Notes: a model not told the origin generated them from the sequence alone. Counted from the stretch's first letter, positions 1 to 5,184 are shown. The stretch: DNA of 6,681 nucleotides from Clostridia bacterium (GCA_017395885.1 JAFQNM010000191.1:1-6681); one strand, 5' to 3'. A program made the numbers and translations.

Positions 1-1127
1 GCAAATCCCTTGTGGATAAGCTTGTTTGTGCCAAACTCAACGGGAGCAAGCTCAATGGTAAAGTCTGTAATGTGAGACTCACCCTCGGAAAGGTCTTCCT
101 CAAGAACTATGTGTTTGAGAAGCTTTGCGTTGTCAAAGCGAACGTCGTTAACATAAGCCTCGCCCTCTTCAACACGGAAGTCCTTAAGGGTCATAAAGGG
201 ATCGGAGAATTCTCTTTCAACCCTTTCGTGGAGCTCGAGAAATCTCTTTGCATCCTCCTCGCCGATAAGACCGCGGCGGTCGGGAGCAATGTTCAGAAGC
301 AGGTTGCATCCGCGACCTACAGAGGAGAGGTATATACCCCAAAGCTCCTCAAGAGATTTGAGAGTGGGGATGTCTGCATCGCCGTAGAACCAGTTAGCTC
401 TGATCTTGCAATCGCACTCGCCGGGCAGGAAGAGAAGCTCAGAGAGGGCATCGGTGCGGTCAGTCTGAACGGAGAAGCCGAGAGAGTCTGCCATGCAGCC
501 GTCGTCGAGAGCGGCAATTCCTGACTCGTTGAAGATCCAGCGTGTGTCGGGATCCCACATATTAAATATCATAAGCTCAGGCTGGAGGTCACGGATAGCC
601 TTAACGATTCTAACCGTATCGTATTCGTGATCCTCGCTGCCGCAGCCGTCAAACCAAAGGTAGTCGATCTTTCCGTAATTGGAGAGAAGCTCGCTTATCT
701 GGTTGATAAAGTAGTCGTCATACTCCTTGTGATCCATCTGAACACTTCCGAACTGAGCGGGAGAGTAGTAGAATCCGATGTTCATATCATACTTGCGGCA
801 AGCATCAACGAACTCACGAACAAGGTCGCCCTTACCGTCTCTCCAGGGGGTGGAAGCAACGGAATAATCGGTATACTTAGAGGGCCAGTTTGCAAATCCG
901 TCGTGGTGCTTGCAAACGAGAACGGCATATTTTGCGCCGCCCTCCTTGATGGTGCGGATCCACTGCTCACAGTCGAGCTCTGTGGGGTTGTAAGCGTCAG
1001 CCGGCATAGGCTTCATATCCCAGTCGATATGTCCCTCATAGAACGTACGGATGCCGAAGTGGAAGAAAACACCCAGCTCCCAGTCAAGATATTCATTCTT
1101 TCTTTTGATAAGCTCTGCCTTGGTCAT
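1..1127 (-). CDS. Alpha-L-fucosidase, GH29 family (3' end outside window)
   Basis: Removes alpha-linked L-fucose from glycans; GH29 enzymes act by a retaining mechanism. The visible part is 375 residues, open at the window edge. Motifs read on the minus strand: FFHFGI near 21-26, CKHHDGF at 72-78, YLWFDG at 156-161 whose D160 matches the family nucleophile, PDTRW..NESG at 193-203 whose E201 is the candidate acid/base by resemblance to GH29-B enzymes, and LLLNIAPDRRG at 276-286. The last visible residues (EFGTNKLIHKGF) look like the start of the C-terminal beta-sandwich link. No signal peptide is present, so it is probably cytoplasmic and acts on imported oligosaccharides. The start ATG at 1127-1125 has GGAGG at 1138-1134, six bases upstream. 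It is transcribed alone in this window, divergent from the CFI-box gene. The family call is firm; the GH29-A/B assignment and substrate linkage are inference. Confidence 0.95.
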   Translation of the reverse strand, partial: MTKAELIKRKNEYLDWELGVFFHFGIRTFYEGHIDWDMKPMPADAYNPTELDCEQWIRTIKEGGAKYAVLVCKHHDGFANWPSKYTDYSVASTPWRDGKGDLVREFVDACRKYDMNIGFYYSPAQFGSVQMDHKEYDDYFINQISELLSNYGKIDYLWFDGCGSEDHEYDTVRIVKAIRDLQPELMIFNMWDPDTRWIFNESGIAALDDGCMADSLGFSVQTDRTDALSELLFLPGECDCKIRANWFYGDADIPTLKSLEELWGIYLSSVGRGCNLLLNIAPDRRGLIGEEDAKRFLELHERVEREFSDPFMTLKDFRVEEGEAYVNDVRFDNAKLLKHIVLEEDLSEGESHITDFTIELAPVEFGTNKLIHKGF

Positions 1128-1157
1128 AAAAAACCTCCGAAAAAATCATTCTGCTCT

Positions 1158-1187
1158 ATTTTACCATAAAAAGAACTGAAAATATAT
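1158..1187 (-). promoter_or_regulatory. Probable promoter of the fucosidase gene
   Basis: On the minus strand there is an extended -10, TGG-TAAAAT (1166-1158), about 20 bases before the ribosome site. No good -35 box lies at the right distance (AT-rich sequence at 1181-1187), which is tolerable for an extended -10 promoter. The A/T tracts at 1187-1220 could act as an UP element. No clear operator or catabolite-repression site was seen. Confidence 0.5.
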
Positions 1188-1275
1188 AATTTTATAAAAA
1201 AAGTGAAAATTAAAAAAATCTCAGCAGGTGTTGGCAAAAAGTGACAGTATTATTTGTTAAATCATCAATAATATA

Positions 1276-1304
1276 TTGCGGATTTATGTTGCTCGTGCTA
1301 TAAT
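1276..1304 (+). promoter_or_regulatory. Strong promoter of the CFI-box zinc-ribbon gene
   Basis: TTGCGG at 1276-1281 and a perfect TATAAT at 1299-1304 are separated by 17 bases, with TGC directly before the -10 (extended -10). The expected transcript start is near 1311, giving a leader of about 43 bases before the ATG at 1354. The leader holds AAGGAG at 1341-1346 as the ribosome site. Confidence 0.8.
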
Positions 1305-1315
1305 ATTTCTATTAA

Positions 1316-1330
1316 AGACATATTATGTCT
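1316..1330. promoter_or_regulatory. 15-bp perfect palindrome at transcript start
   Basis: AGACATA-T-TATGTCT is a perfect two-fold repeat with a single central base, lying about +6 to +20 from the predicted transcript start of the CFI-box gene. As DNA it suits a dimeric repressor operator. As RNA it could form a five-pair hairpin with a five-base loop at the 5' end. The symmetry is seen directly; the role is inference. Confidence 0.4.
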
Positions 1331-1353
1331 GAAAACGAGTAAGGAGAAACAAA

Positions 1354-2415
1354 ATGAAAAAGATCGTATGTGAAATGTGTCAGGGATCTGACTTCACAAA
1401 GCAATCCGGAGAATTTATCTGCAACGGTTGCGGAATGAAATATTCCCTTGAAGAGGCAAAGGCTCTTATGGTAGATGACGGTGAGGCACCTGCTCCCGCA
1501 GCTTCTGCGAGTAATTCTCAGAAGGATACAGAGCTTGAGAACCTTTATGTTATCGCTCGCCGTGCAAAGGATTCAAATGATTCCGAGGGTGCACAGAAGT
1601 ATTATGAAATGATCACAATGAAGGACCCCACCAGCTGGGAGGCTGCATTCTTCAGTGTATATTATAAGTCTATGAGCTGCAAGATAGCAGAGATCCAGAG
1701 TGCGGCAATTCAGGTCTCCAATTGTTACGATACTGTTCTCGGCCTTGTAAAGGACCACGTGCAGGGCGAGGCAGAGCAGGTTGCAGCTCTTAAGCAGATC
1801 GCAACCCATGCAATGAGCATCTCCATAATGCTGTTTAATGCTGCAAAGAGCTACTATGACGGCATTGATATTTCCATCAAGTCAAGATACACACAGGAAT
1901 ACGTAAACAGAGGAATTGCATCTGTAAACGTAGCTTATATTCTTGGCGGAAAGCTTGATTCACAGTTTGGCTCATATGCAGAGGTCAATAATCTCAGCGT
2001 AATGCTTTGGAAAACAGGTGTAAGCAATCATAAGCTTCTTGTTATATGGCTTTCAAATAAAGAAGCTGCAAAGAACGAGATAATAGGAATAGGAAATCAT
2101 ATCAGAAAGTATGAGCCCTCTTACACTGATCCCGAGATCAAAACAAGCGGCTGCTACGTGGCAACAGCAGTTTACGGCTCCTACGATTGCCCCCAGGTGT
2201 GGACGCTTCGCCGCTACAGAGACAATACCCTTGCCAAAACATGGTACGGTAGAGCGTTTATCCGTACATACTATGCAATAAGCCCCACACTTGTTAAGTG
2301 GTTCGGACATACAGATTGGTTCAAGAATATGTGGAAGGGCAAGCTTGATTCAATGGTAGAAAAGCTCAACTCCGAGGGCGTAGAGGATACACCCTATGAG
2401 GATAAAGAGTGGTAA
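1354..2415 (+). CDS. Zinc-ribbon, TPR-like, CFI-box-CTERM protein of unknown function
   Basis: 353 residues in three parts. An N-terminal TFIIB-like zinc ribbon has C6-x2-C9 and C23-x2-C26. A short Ala/Ser/Pro linker (44-55) leads to a helical middle (about 60-255) whose first part (LENLYVIARRAKDSND, then ..AQKYYEMI..KDPTSWEA) reads like tetratricopeptide helices. The C-terminal CFI-box-CTERM region starts at SGCYVATAVYG (265-275), followed by the conserved LRRYRDNTLAKTWYGRAFIR and WFGHTDWFKNMW stretches. The usual box is C-F-I-A-T-A; here it reads C-Y-V-A-T-A. There is no signal peptide and no convincing membrane span. The family is widespread in Firmicutes but I know of no established function; a scaffold or nucleic-acid/protein-binding role is only a guess. 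The gene is monocistronic by its own promoter and the hairpin that follows its stop. Confidence 0.88.
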   Translation: MKKIVCEMCQGSDFTKQSGEFICNGCGMKYSLEEAKALMVDDGEAPAPAASASNSQKDTELENLYVIARRAKDSNDSEGAQKYYEMITMKDPTSWEAAFFSVYYKSMSCKIAEIQSAAIQVSNCYDTVLGLVKDHVQGEAEQVAALKQIATHAMSISIMLFNAAKSYYDGIDISIKSRYTQEYVNRGIASVNVAYILGGKLDSQFGSYAEVNNLSVMLWKTGVSNHKLLVIWLSNKEAAKNEIIGIGNHIRKYEPSYTDPEIKTSGCYVATAVYGSYDCPQVWTLRRYRDNTLAKTWYGRAFIRTYYAISPTLVKWFGHTDWFKNMWKGKLDSMVEKLNSEGVEDTPYEDKEW

Positions 2416-2428
2416 TATAAAATAAGAC

Positions 2429-2485
2429 TTCCCCTTTTTTGCTTGATGTGGTATAATCAACACATAAGTAAAAAGGGGAATTTTT
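2429..2485 (+). terminator. 20-pair hairpin plus T5 between the CFI-box and deformylase genes; likely terminator with embedded promoter
   Basis: Bases 2429-2450 pair with 2461-2480: TTCCCC and TTTTT with AAAAA and GGGGAA, then G.T, CTT with AAG, and ATGTG with CACAT. There are single-base bulges at 2440 and 2445, and a 10-base loop (2451-2460). Five Ts (2481-2485) follow and then the deformylase ATG. This has the shape of an intrinsic terminator for the upstream gene. The 3' arm also contains the deformylase ribosome site (AAGGGGA) and the loop contains its -10 box. The pairing is seen directly; termination is inferred. Confidence 0.65.
2449..2457 (+). promoter_or_regulatory. Extended -10 promoter of the deformylase-phosphatase operon
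   Basis: TGG-TATAAT (2449-2457) is a perfect extended -10; the -35 region (TTCCCC at 2429-2434 with a 17-base spacer) is poor. The predicted start near 2464 would give a leader of about 22 bases. That leader carries GGGG at 2475-2478 as ribosome site, seven bases before the ATG, and lacks the left hairpin arm. Confidence 0.65.
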
Positions 2486-2896
2486 ATGGTAAGAGAAATA
2501 TGTAAGGATATAATGCTGCTCAGTGCAAGAGCGAGAAAGGCAACTCTTGAGGATAAGGAAATAGCAGAGGACCTTCTTGATACGCTGAAGGCTAACAGCG
2601 AGCGCTGCGTGGGAATGGCGGCAAATATGATAGGCAAGGCGGTAGCGATAATCGCCTTTTATAACGACGGAAAATATGAGGTAATGTATAATCCTGAGAT
2701 CGTGAAGAGAGAGGGGCTGTACAGCACTGAGGAGGGGTGCCTTTCATTGGAGGGTGTCCGCCCTTGCAAGAGATATAAGAATATTAAGGTGAAATATCAG
2801 AACGAAGAAATGCAGACCAGATTCAAAACGTACAGCGGATTTACTGCTCAGATAATACAGCACGAGGCAGACCATCTTGAAGGGATAATCATATGA
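2486..2896 (+). CDS. def: Peptide deformylase (short clostridial-type variant)
   Basis: Deformylases are metalloenzymes that remove the formyl group from the N-terminal methionine of new proteins at the ribosome. This one has 136 residues, shorter than the usual 150-190. Motif 2 is EGCLS (83-87) with metal ligand C85. Motif 3 is QHEADHLEG (125-133) with ligands H126 and H130 and catalytic E127. Motif 1, normally GxGxAAxQ, reads CVGMAANMIG (41-50), so the glutamine that helps bind the formyl carbonyl is replaced by Met48. I recall this variant as typical of a clostridial subgroup, so it may not be damage. The protein ends right after motif 3 without the longer C-terminal helix of type 1 enzymes. 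The ribosome site sits inside the preceding hairpin, and the stop codon overlaps the phosphatase start (ATGA). Whether it is the cell's main deformylase or a specialised paralogue cannot be told here. Confidence 0.88.
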   Translation: MVREICKDIMLLSARARKATLEDKEIAEDLLDTLKANSERCVGMAANMIGKAVAIIAFYNDGKYEVMYNPEIVKREGLYSTEEGCLSLEGVRPCKRYKNIKVKYQNEEMQTRFKTYSGFTAQIIQHEADHLEGIII

Positions 2897-3351
2897 TAAA
2901 AATAATGTTCGTATGTCACGGAAATATCTGCCGTTCTCCCATGGCGGAGTTTATAATGAAGGACCTTGTCAGGAGAGCGGGAAGGGAGAGGGAATTTCTC
3001 ATTGCATCGTCTGCTACCAGCACAGAGGAGATATGGAACGGCATCGGAAATCCGGTCTATCCGCCTGCCGTACGAGAGCTTGCCCGCCACGGCCTGAGCT
3101 GTGAGGGAAAAAAAGCAGTGCAGATAAAGAAAAGAGATTACGCAGAGTGGGACTATATCATATGTATGGACTCAAAAAATCTGAGAAATCTTCAGGCTCT
3201 GTTCGGCAAAGACCCTGACGGCAAGATAAAGAAGCTTATGAGCTACACAGAAAGCAGCGCCGACGTGTCCGACCCGTGGTACACAGGCGATTTCGAGGGA
3301 GTGTATAACGATATACTTCTCGGCTGCAAAGCGCTTTTGGAGAAGATCTGA
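2893..3351 (+). CDS. Low-molecular-weight protein tyrosine phosphatase
   Basis: 152 residues, the normal length for the family. The P-loop is VCHGNICRSPMAE (7-19), with nucleophile C8 and phosphate-binding R14 (C-x5-R) followed by S15. The general acid is D127 in VSDPWYTGD (125-133). Enzymes of this fold hydrolyse phosphotyrosine through a cysteinyl-phosphate intermediate in the cytoplasm. Arginine phosphatases of the YwlE type have Thr where this protein has Ile12, so tyrosine specificity is the better prediction. The start ATG at 2893 overlaps the deformylase TGA (ATGA), with AAGGG at 2880-2884 as ribosome site, which points to translational coupling. No partner kinase or exopolysaccharide genes are in the window, so its physiological substrate is unknown. 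Confidence 0.94.
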   Translation: MIKIMFVCHGNICRSPMAEFIMKDLVRRAGREREFLIASSATSTEEIWNGIGNPVYPPAVRELARHGLSCEGKKAVQIKKRDYAEWDYIICMDSKNLRNLQALFGKDPDGKIKKLMSYTESSADVSDPWYTGDFEGVYNDILLGCKALLEKI

Positions 3352-3432
3352 AAAGCAGCCAGCCAATTCTACGGATGCTCAAATTTCCCAAGATGCAGGT
3401 ATACGAGGAGCATATAATAAATTAATAAAACA

Positions 3433-3478
3433 AAAGCAGTACGAGGTGTTGGATATTTCCAACACCTCGTACTGCTTT
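3433..3478. repeat. Perfect 21-bp-stem palindrome in the convergent spacer
   Basis: Bases 3433-3453 are the exact reverse complement of 3458-3478, leaving a four-base loop (TATT). The left arm runs AAAGCAGTACGAGG then TGTTGGA. It lies between the converging phosphatase and XRE genes. Read on the minus strand, the right end continues into a T-rich stretch (TTTTGTTTTATTAATTT), so it could terminate minus-strand transcripts. On the plus strand only three Ts follow. A perfect stem this long is more than a terminator needs; it may be one copy of a dispersed palindromic repeat. Confidence 0.8.
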
Positions 3479-3493
3479 GAGAATTAACGATTG

Positions 3494-3569
3494 ACCGCAG
3501 AGATTTGCGGTTATATAATTGTGGGGAAAGGTGAGGGCATAGCATCACCCCTCTCCGAAAAATCGGAGA
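3494..3569. other. Cluster of three short hairpins downstream of the XRE gene
   Basis: Three inverted repeats follow each other: ACCGCA with TGCGGT (3494-3511), GGTGA with TCACC (3530-3549), and TCTCCGA with TCGGAGA around an AAAA loop (3552-3569). The last lies 11 bases past the XRE stop on the minus strand, where terminators usually sit, but no T tract follows it. The rest of 3352-3579 holds no ORF with a ribosome site that I would believe. Confidence 0.4.
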
Positions 3570-3579
3570 AGCTGTGCTC

Positions 3580-3897
3580 TTACCTTTTACCTTCCTGTAG
3601 CCTGTTTATGAGCTCAAGCACAAGACGAACGTCCTTTTCGGAAAGCTTGTTCAAGCCGTCTGTGGCTTTTTTTACAAGCTCGGGAGTTACACTTTCTTCG
3701 TTGAAAAACTCTGAAGGTGTGATCCCGAAATAATCGCAGATGGCAAAAAGCTCCTTGAGAGGAGGCAGTGCCTTTCCGGAGGATATGTTGTAAACGTATC
3801 CTCTGCTGTGCCCGAGATCATAACTCATCTGGTATTCGGAAACACCTTTTCTCAGTCTGAGAGAAGTTATCCGTTCTCTGACAAATTTTTCTTTCAT
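3580..3897 (-). CDS. XRE-family helix-turn-helix transcriptional regulator
   Basis: 105 residues from the ATG at 3897-3895. The HTH_3/Cro-CI-like domain spans about 9-65: RERITSLRLRKGVSEYQMS, then the turn YDLGHSRGYVYNIS as the recognition helix region, then LPPLKELFAICDYFGITPSEFF, a typical end of the domain. The remaining 40 residues are helical and charged (LVKKATDGLNKLSEKDVRLV), possibly for dimerisation. The frame stays open 41 codons further upstream, but that extension is AT-rich, crosses a promoter and reads poorly. GGGGTG at 3909-3904, six bases before the ATG, decides the start. The gene is divergent from the membrane-protein gene and probably represses itself and that neighbour, as inferred from layout and palindromes. 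No phage or plasmid genes accompany it. Confidence 0.9.
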   Translation of the reverse strand: MKEKFVRERITSLRLRKGVSEYQMSYDLGHSRGYVYNISSGKALPPLKELFAICDYFGITPSEFFNEESVTPELVKKATDGLNKLSEKDVRLVLELINRLQEGKR

Positions 3898-3905
3898 ATT
3901 ATTCA

Positions 3906-3927
3906 CCCCATAGTCATTATAATGGGG
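3906..3927. promoter_or_regulatory. Candidate operator over the XRE -10 box
   Basis: CCCCAT (3906-3911) and ATGGGG (3922-3927) form an inverted repeat with a 10-base gap, and the inner CATTATAATG (3915-3924) is itself a perfect palindrome. Together they cover the -10 box and start site of the XRE promoter, the expected place for autorepression. Binding is inference. Confidence 0.4.
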
Positions 3928-3943
3928 ATTTTGTAGAAGTAAA
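3916..3943 (-). promoter_or_regulatory. Probable promoter of the XRE regulator
   Basis: On the minus strand TATAAT (3921-3916) lies 16 bases after TTTACT (3943-3938), a partial -35. The predicted start near 3909 would leave a leader of only about 12 bases that begins with the GGGGTG ribosome site. Confidence 0.5.
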
Positions 3944-3966
3944 CATTCTAATATAGCTTTTTTGCA

Positions 3967-3995
3967 TTGACTTAACAAAAAATAGTTGTTATAAT
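3967..3995 (+). promoter_or_regulatory. Strong promoter of the membrane-protein gene
   Basis: TTGACT (3967-3972), a 17-base spacer, and TATAAT (3990-3995) preceded by TGT (extended -10): the closest match to consensus in the window. The transcript should start near 4002, giving a leader of about 94 bases. So strong a core promoter next to a repressor-type gene suggests that it is normally held down. Confidence 0.8.
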
Positions 3996-4012
3996 TATTT
4001 TTAAATAAAATA

Positions 4013-4027
4013 TTACACAAAATGTAA
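4013..4027. promoter_or_regulatory. Candidate operator just downstream of the membrane-gene promoter
   Basis: TTACA-CAAAA-TGTAA is a perfect 5-bp inverted repeat at about +11 to +25. A repressor bound there would block the promoter at 3967-3995. It does not match the CCCCAT repeat at the XRE promoter, so one protein binding both sites is not obvious. Confidence 0.35.
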
Positions 4028-4084
4028 CAAAGAATCGTGGCGGTGCTGAAAAAAGGCGTGTGCCCCGGTCAAAAAAAGAAGATT

Positions 4085-4088
4085 GGAG
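4085..4088 (+). promoter_or_regulatory. Ribosome site that decides the membrane-protein start
   Basis: GGAG at 4085-4088 lies seven bases before the ATG at 4096. The in-frame GTG at 4060 has only AAGG one base upstream, too close to serve. The ATG start is therefore preferred. Confidence 0.6.
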
Positions 4089-4095
4089 CGGAAAA

Positions 4096-4851
4096 ATGAG
4101 TGTTGAATTTGCATGTCAGGGCAAAAAGCAGTGGGAATATACGGCTAGCGGAATAATAAAGATCAACGGTGAAGATCTGGTCACTCCTCGTACAATAAGC
4201 AAGATCGCCGTAAAGAATCCTGCATCTGCAGATGATAAAGGCTGTATCGTAATAACCGATTGCTTTGATCGTGAGAAAAAGCTGTGGTTTGCATATCAAG
4301 AGAAGGAAAAGGCTGAAGCGGTAGTGTCCGCTCTGAAATCCCGTTTGGGAATTGAAGAAACATACCTGGAAACGGTCGAGGACGACGGATGCTATGAGGC
4401 AGAAGCTTCCGTCGAGCCCGCATCAGCATCAGACGGTCACACAGAAGAAAAAACGTTTGGTAAGTCCCGAACCGGTGAAAAAGACAATCGTTTGAAATTC
4501 AAGAGTGAAAATCCCGTGGCAGCCGAGCTTTCCAAAAAGGCTCAGTCCTTTCAGAAAATAGGAGTTCTTCTTTACCGGATCTTTTTGTACAGCGGATGTC
4601 TTGTGCTGCTCATATCATTTATTGCTGCCATTGCATTTGCGGTTGAGGCAGAGTCGTTTTTTACGTTTGTTCTCATCCTTGGAGGAGGAGCAGCATCTCT
4701 TGGCATAGGCTATCTGAATGCGATAATTGCAAAATTTATATGCGAATGCTTCACTGCGTTTTTCAACGGTCAGGCCCATATGGTGCAAAACTCCACGGTA
4801 ACGGCCAGAGCAAATCTCTATATGGCAGAGAAGCATAGCGAAAGAGAATAA
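4096..4851 (+). CDS. Two-helix membrane protein, unknown function, with cytosolic N-terminal domain
   Basis: 251 residues from the preferred ATG at 4096 (263 if the GTG at 4060 is used). The N-terminal 85 residues form a soluble beta-rich stretch ending in a helix (KLWFAYQEKEKAEAVVSALK), a pattern that resembles a small PH-like fold, though I cannot name the family. Residues about 88-150 are acidic and low in complexity (EASVEPASASDGHTEEK), probably a flexible linker. Two membrane helices follow, about 160-184 (LYSGCLVLLISFIAAIAFAV) and 188-214 (FFTFVLILGGGAASLGIGYL). A polar C-terminal tail of about 35 residues contains TARANLYMAEKH. No signal peptide. It is the sole gene of its transcript, divergent from the XRE regulator and closed by the terminator at 4879-4915. 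Function is unknown; control by the XRE protein is inferred from position. Confidence 0.8.
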   Translation: MSVEFACQGKKQWEYTASGIIKINGEDLVTPRTISKIAVKNPASADDKGCIVITDCFDREKKLWFAYQEKEKAEAVVSALKSRLGIEETYLETVEDDGCYEAEASVEPASASDGHTEEKTFGKSRTGEKDNRLKFKSENPVAAELSKKAQSFQKIGVLLYRIFLYSGCLVLLISFIAAIAFAVEAESFFTFVLILGGGAASLGIGYLNAIIAKFICECFTAFFNGQAHMVQNSTVTARANLYMAEKHSERE

Positions 4852-4878
4852 GTGCATATCGCCTCTTTTAAATATTGG

Positions 4879-4915
4879 TAAATAAAAAGCCTTGCTTTGC
4901 AAGGCTTTTTATTTA
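4879..4915. terminator. Bidirectional intrinsic terminator
   Basis: A stem of about 17 pairs, centred on AAAAAGCCTTGC and GCAAGGCTTTTT with a three-base TTT loop (4896-4898). Both sides are A- or T-rich, so each strand reads as hairpin plus U-tract. It lies 28 bases after the membrane-protein stop and 7 bases after the minus-strand lipoprotein stop, and so serves both converging genes. Confidence 0.92.
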
Positions 4916-4921
4916 TTCAGA

Positions 4922-5119
4922 TTATTCAACTACGGTATCCAGACCCAGCTTCTTTTCGCAATCGCCGCAGTAAATGCTCCATTCCTCTTCCATATTTGAT
5001 GATGCATCTACCTCAACCTCGGTGTTGCAGTTGTCGCAGTGGAGGACCTTCTTTTCTCCGCAGGAGCAGAGAATGCAGAGAAGAGCCAGTGCCGAAAGCA
5101 GAGCAATAAGCTTTTTCAT
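4922..5119 (-). CDS. Small zinc-ribbon lipoprotein, unknown function
   Basis: 65 residues. The N-terminus is a typical lipoprotein signal: MKK, a hydrophobic run (LIALLSALALLCIL), and a lipobox-like LCSC, with C20 the likely lipidated cysteine. The mature part has two CxxC pairs, HCDNC (C28, C31) and YCGDC (C51, C54), separated by 19 residues. That spacing suits a structural zinc ribbon or, outside the membrane, a pair of redox-active disulfides. The middle is acidic (VEVDASSNMEEE). ATG at 5119-5117 is preferred over an in-frame GTG six codons upstream, because AAAGGA at 5134-5129 is placed correctly for the ATG and overlaps the GTG codon region. It has its own promoter, divergent from the esterase gene. 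I know no named family for it. Confidence 0.78.
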   Translation of the reverse strand: MKKLIALLSALALLCILCSCGEKKVLHCDNCNTEVEVDASSNMEEEWSIYCGDCEKKLGLDTVVE

Positions 5120-5156
5120 AGTGATGATTCCTTTCACGGATAAAATGTATAGGTTA

Positions 5157-5184
5157 ATTTTACCACAATTTTCATAAAATTCAA
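5157..5184 (-). promoter_or_regulatory. Promoter of the small lipoprotein gene
   Basis: On the minus strand TTGAAT (5184-5179), a 16-base spacer and TGG-TAAAAT (5165-5157). The TGG-TAAAAT extended -10 is identical to that of the fucosidase gene. Confidence 0.65.

Noticed and set aside
12..524. Plus-strand 170-residue ORF at the left end
   Set aside because: It lies wholly opposite the fucosidase, whose catalytic motifs are clear; the plus-strand reading has no ribosome site and no recognisable domain.
627..1169. Plus-strand 180-residue ORF
   Set aside because: Antisense shadow of the fucosidase N-terminal half, running into its promoter; no domain and no start signal.
3413..3418. TATAAT at 3413-3418 with GAGGAG nearby as a promoter and small gene
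   Set aside because: No -35 at a usable distance, and the frame after the purine-rich site reaches a stop within a few codons.
3569..3578. AAGCTGTGCT shared with 5217-5226 as a common regulatory motif
   Set aside because: A 10-base match between two places in 6.7 kb is expected by chance many times over; no symmetry or shared position relative to promoters.
3491..3733. Plus-strand 80-residue ORF in the convergent spacer
   Set aside because: Its second half is antisense to the XRE gene and its first half is hairpin sequence; no ribosome site.
3898..4020. 41-codon upstream extension of the XRE protein
   Set aside because: The added residues are low-complexity Asn/Tyr/Leu from AT-rich promoter DNA, whereas the ATG at 3897 has a well-placed GGGGTG site and begins where the domain begins.
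4060..4095. GTG start for the membrane protein
   Set aside because: The only purine-rich stretch is one base away, too close; GGAG is correctly placed for the ATG at 4096.
5120..5137. GTG start six codons upstream for the small lipoprotein
   Set aside because: It would put polar and isoleucine residues before the MKK signal start and overlap the AAAGGA ribosome site that serves the ATG at 5119.
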